A stretch of DNA of 22,608 nt from RECG01 sp964444805 (lineage in GTDB: Bacteria > Bacillota_I > Bacilli_A > Acholeplasmatales > Acholeplasmataceae): NCBI GenBank assembly GCA_964444805.1, contig CAYUIK010000094.1, forward strand, positions 1 through 22,608, in the 5' to 3' direction. Within the stretch, counting starts at the first letter, position 1, and every line of letters starts with the position of its first letter. The notes below the pieces were generated by a model, which did not search any database, was not told where the DNA came from, and worked only from the letters and a program-made list of their open reading frames with translations. Positions 22,354 through 22,608 of the stretch are shown here, one piece after another. The position numbers were made by a program, and so were the translations under genes.

Positions 22354-22608
22354 CTACACCTTCTTTGCTGTGCGCTTGCCGAGTAGACCGGCCGGCTTAA
22401 TGAGAACGATCAGCAAAATAATGAAATAAGCGATCGCGATATTCCAAATCCCAGCGACTCGGGAAAGATAAACAGTCATAACGGGGATGAGGATCGCTCC
22501 CACGATGGGCCCGATAAACGTCGTGAATCCCCCTAGAACGGCCGATAGGAAACCGTTGACTTGCATGAAAACCATAAAATTAACCGATAGAGTTTGAATG
22601 GTGGGGGC
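22354..22608 (-). CDS. livH: Branched-chain-amino-acid-type ABC permease LivH, C-terminal part
   Basis: The frame is open to the end of the window, giving 84 residues of the C-terminus; the start lies beyond 22608. Glycine-rich LSAVLGGFTTFIGPIVGA, two further hydrophobic segments and the ending KPAGLLGKR are typical of LivH permeases, which usually have about 290 residues. It is the first visible gene of the operon; the promoter is outside the window. An internal ATG at 22575 is not the start. Confidence 0.85.
   Translation of the reverse strand, partial: APTIQTLSVNFMVFMQVNGFLSAVLGGFTTFIGPIVGAILIPVMTVYLSRVAGIWNIAIAYFIILLIVLIKPAGLLGKRTAKKV

Noticed and set aside
1..22608. Mycoplasma-type UGA-Trp code
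   Set aside because: Trp is encoded by TGG and several genes end cleanly at TGA at family-typical lengths.

Overview
The window looks like a chromosomal segment of a Bacillota/Mycoplasmatota-type bacterium with single-membrane biology. Most exported proteins carry lipoprotein signals ending in a lipobox Cys, ribosome binding sites are AGGAGG-like, and several promoters fit TTGACA/TATAAT closely. TGA is a genuine stop (for example lepA, hemW and the CcdA-like gene) and Trp is TGG, so this is not a UGA-Trp mycoplasma. A free-living mollicute relative of the Izemoplasma/Acholeplasma kind is plausible, but that is inference. lepA-hemW and xerD-deoB are neighbour pairs familiar from Bacillus.

Layout. 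1-1101: a monocistronic minus-strand lipoprotein with two degenerate FMN-binding-like repeats. 1201-6282: a tight plus-strand run lepA, hemW, xerD, deoB with overlapping ends. 6292-10956: a divergent redox/sulfur locus. On the minus strand lie a thioredoxin-CcdA membrane fusion, a small unknown gene and a cysteine desulfurase. On the plus strand lie a rhodanese lipoprotein, a lipoprotein with a flavinylation-type motif and a thioredoxin-like lipoprotein. The two arms start from strong back-to-back promoters about 60 bp apart. 11014-12679: minus-strand Pr6Pr-like membrane protein and L-asparaginase. 12707-14617: about 1.9 kb with no credible gene but many strong hairpins, several with G-U pairs that only make sense in a plus-strand RNA. 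14620-22608: a minus-strand operon with a branched-chain-amino-acid-type ABC transporter (livH partial, livM, livG, livF, livJ-like), then a CoA-transferase and two alpha/beta hydrolases.

How the parts work together. The 6.3-11 kb locus looks like a system passing electrons, and possibly sulfane sulfur, between the cytoplasm and the outer face of the membrane: CcdA-like carrier inside the membrane, thioredoxin, rhodanese and flavin lipoproteins outside, cysteine desulfurase inside. The 14.6-22.6 kb operon looks like uptake of a small amino or carboxylic acid followed by CoA activation and ester hydrolysis. Its LivG subunit carries an unusual N-terminal extension of about 205 residues rich in charged helix. 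The best candidates for something undescribed are the structured non-coding block, the divergent redox locus and the LivG extension.
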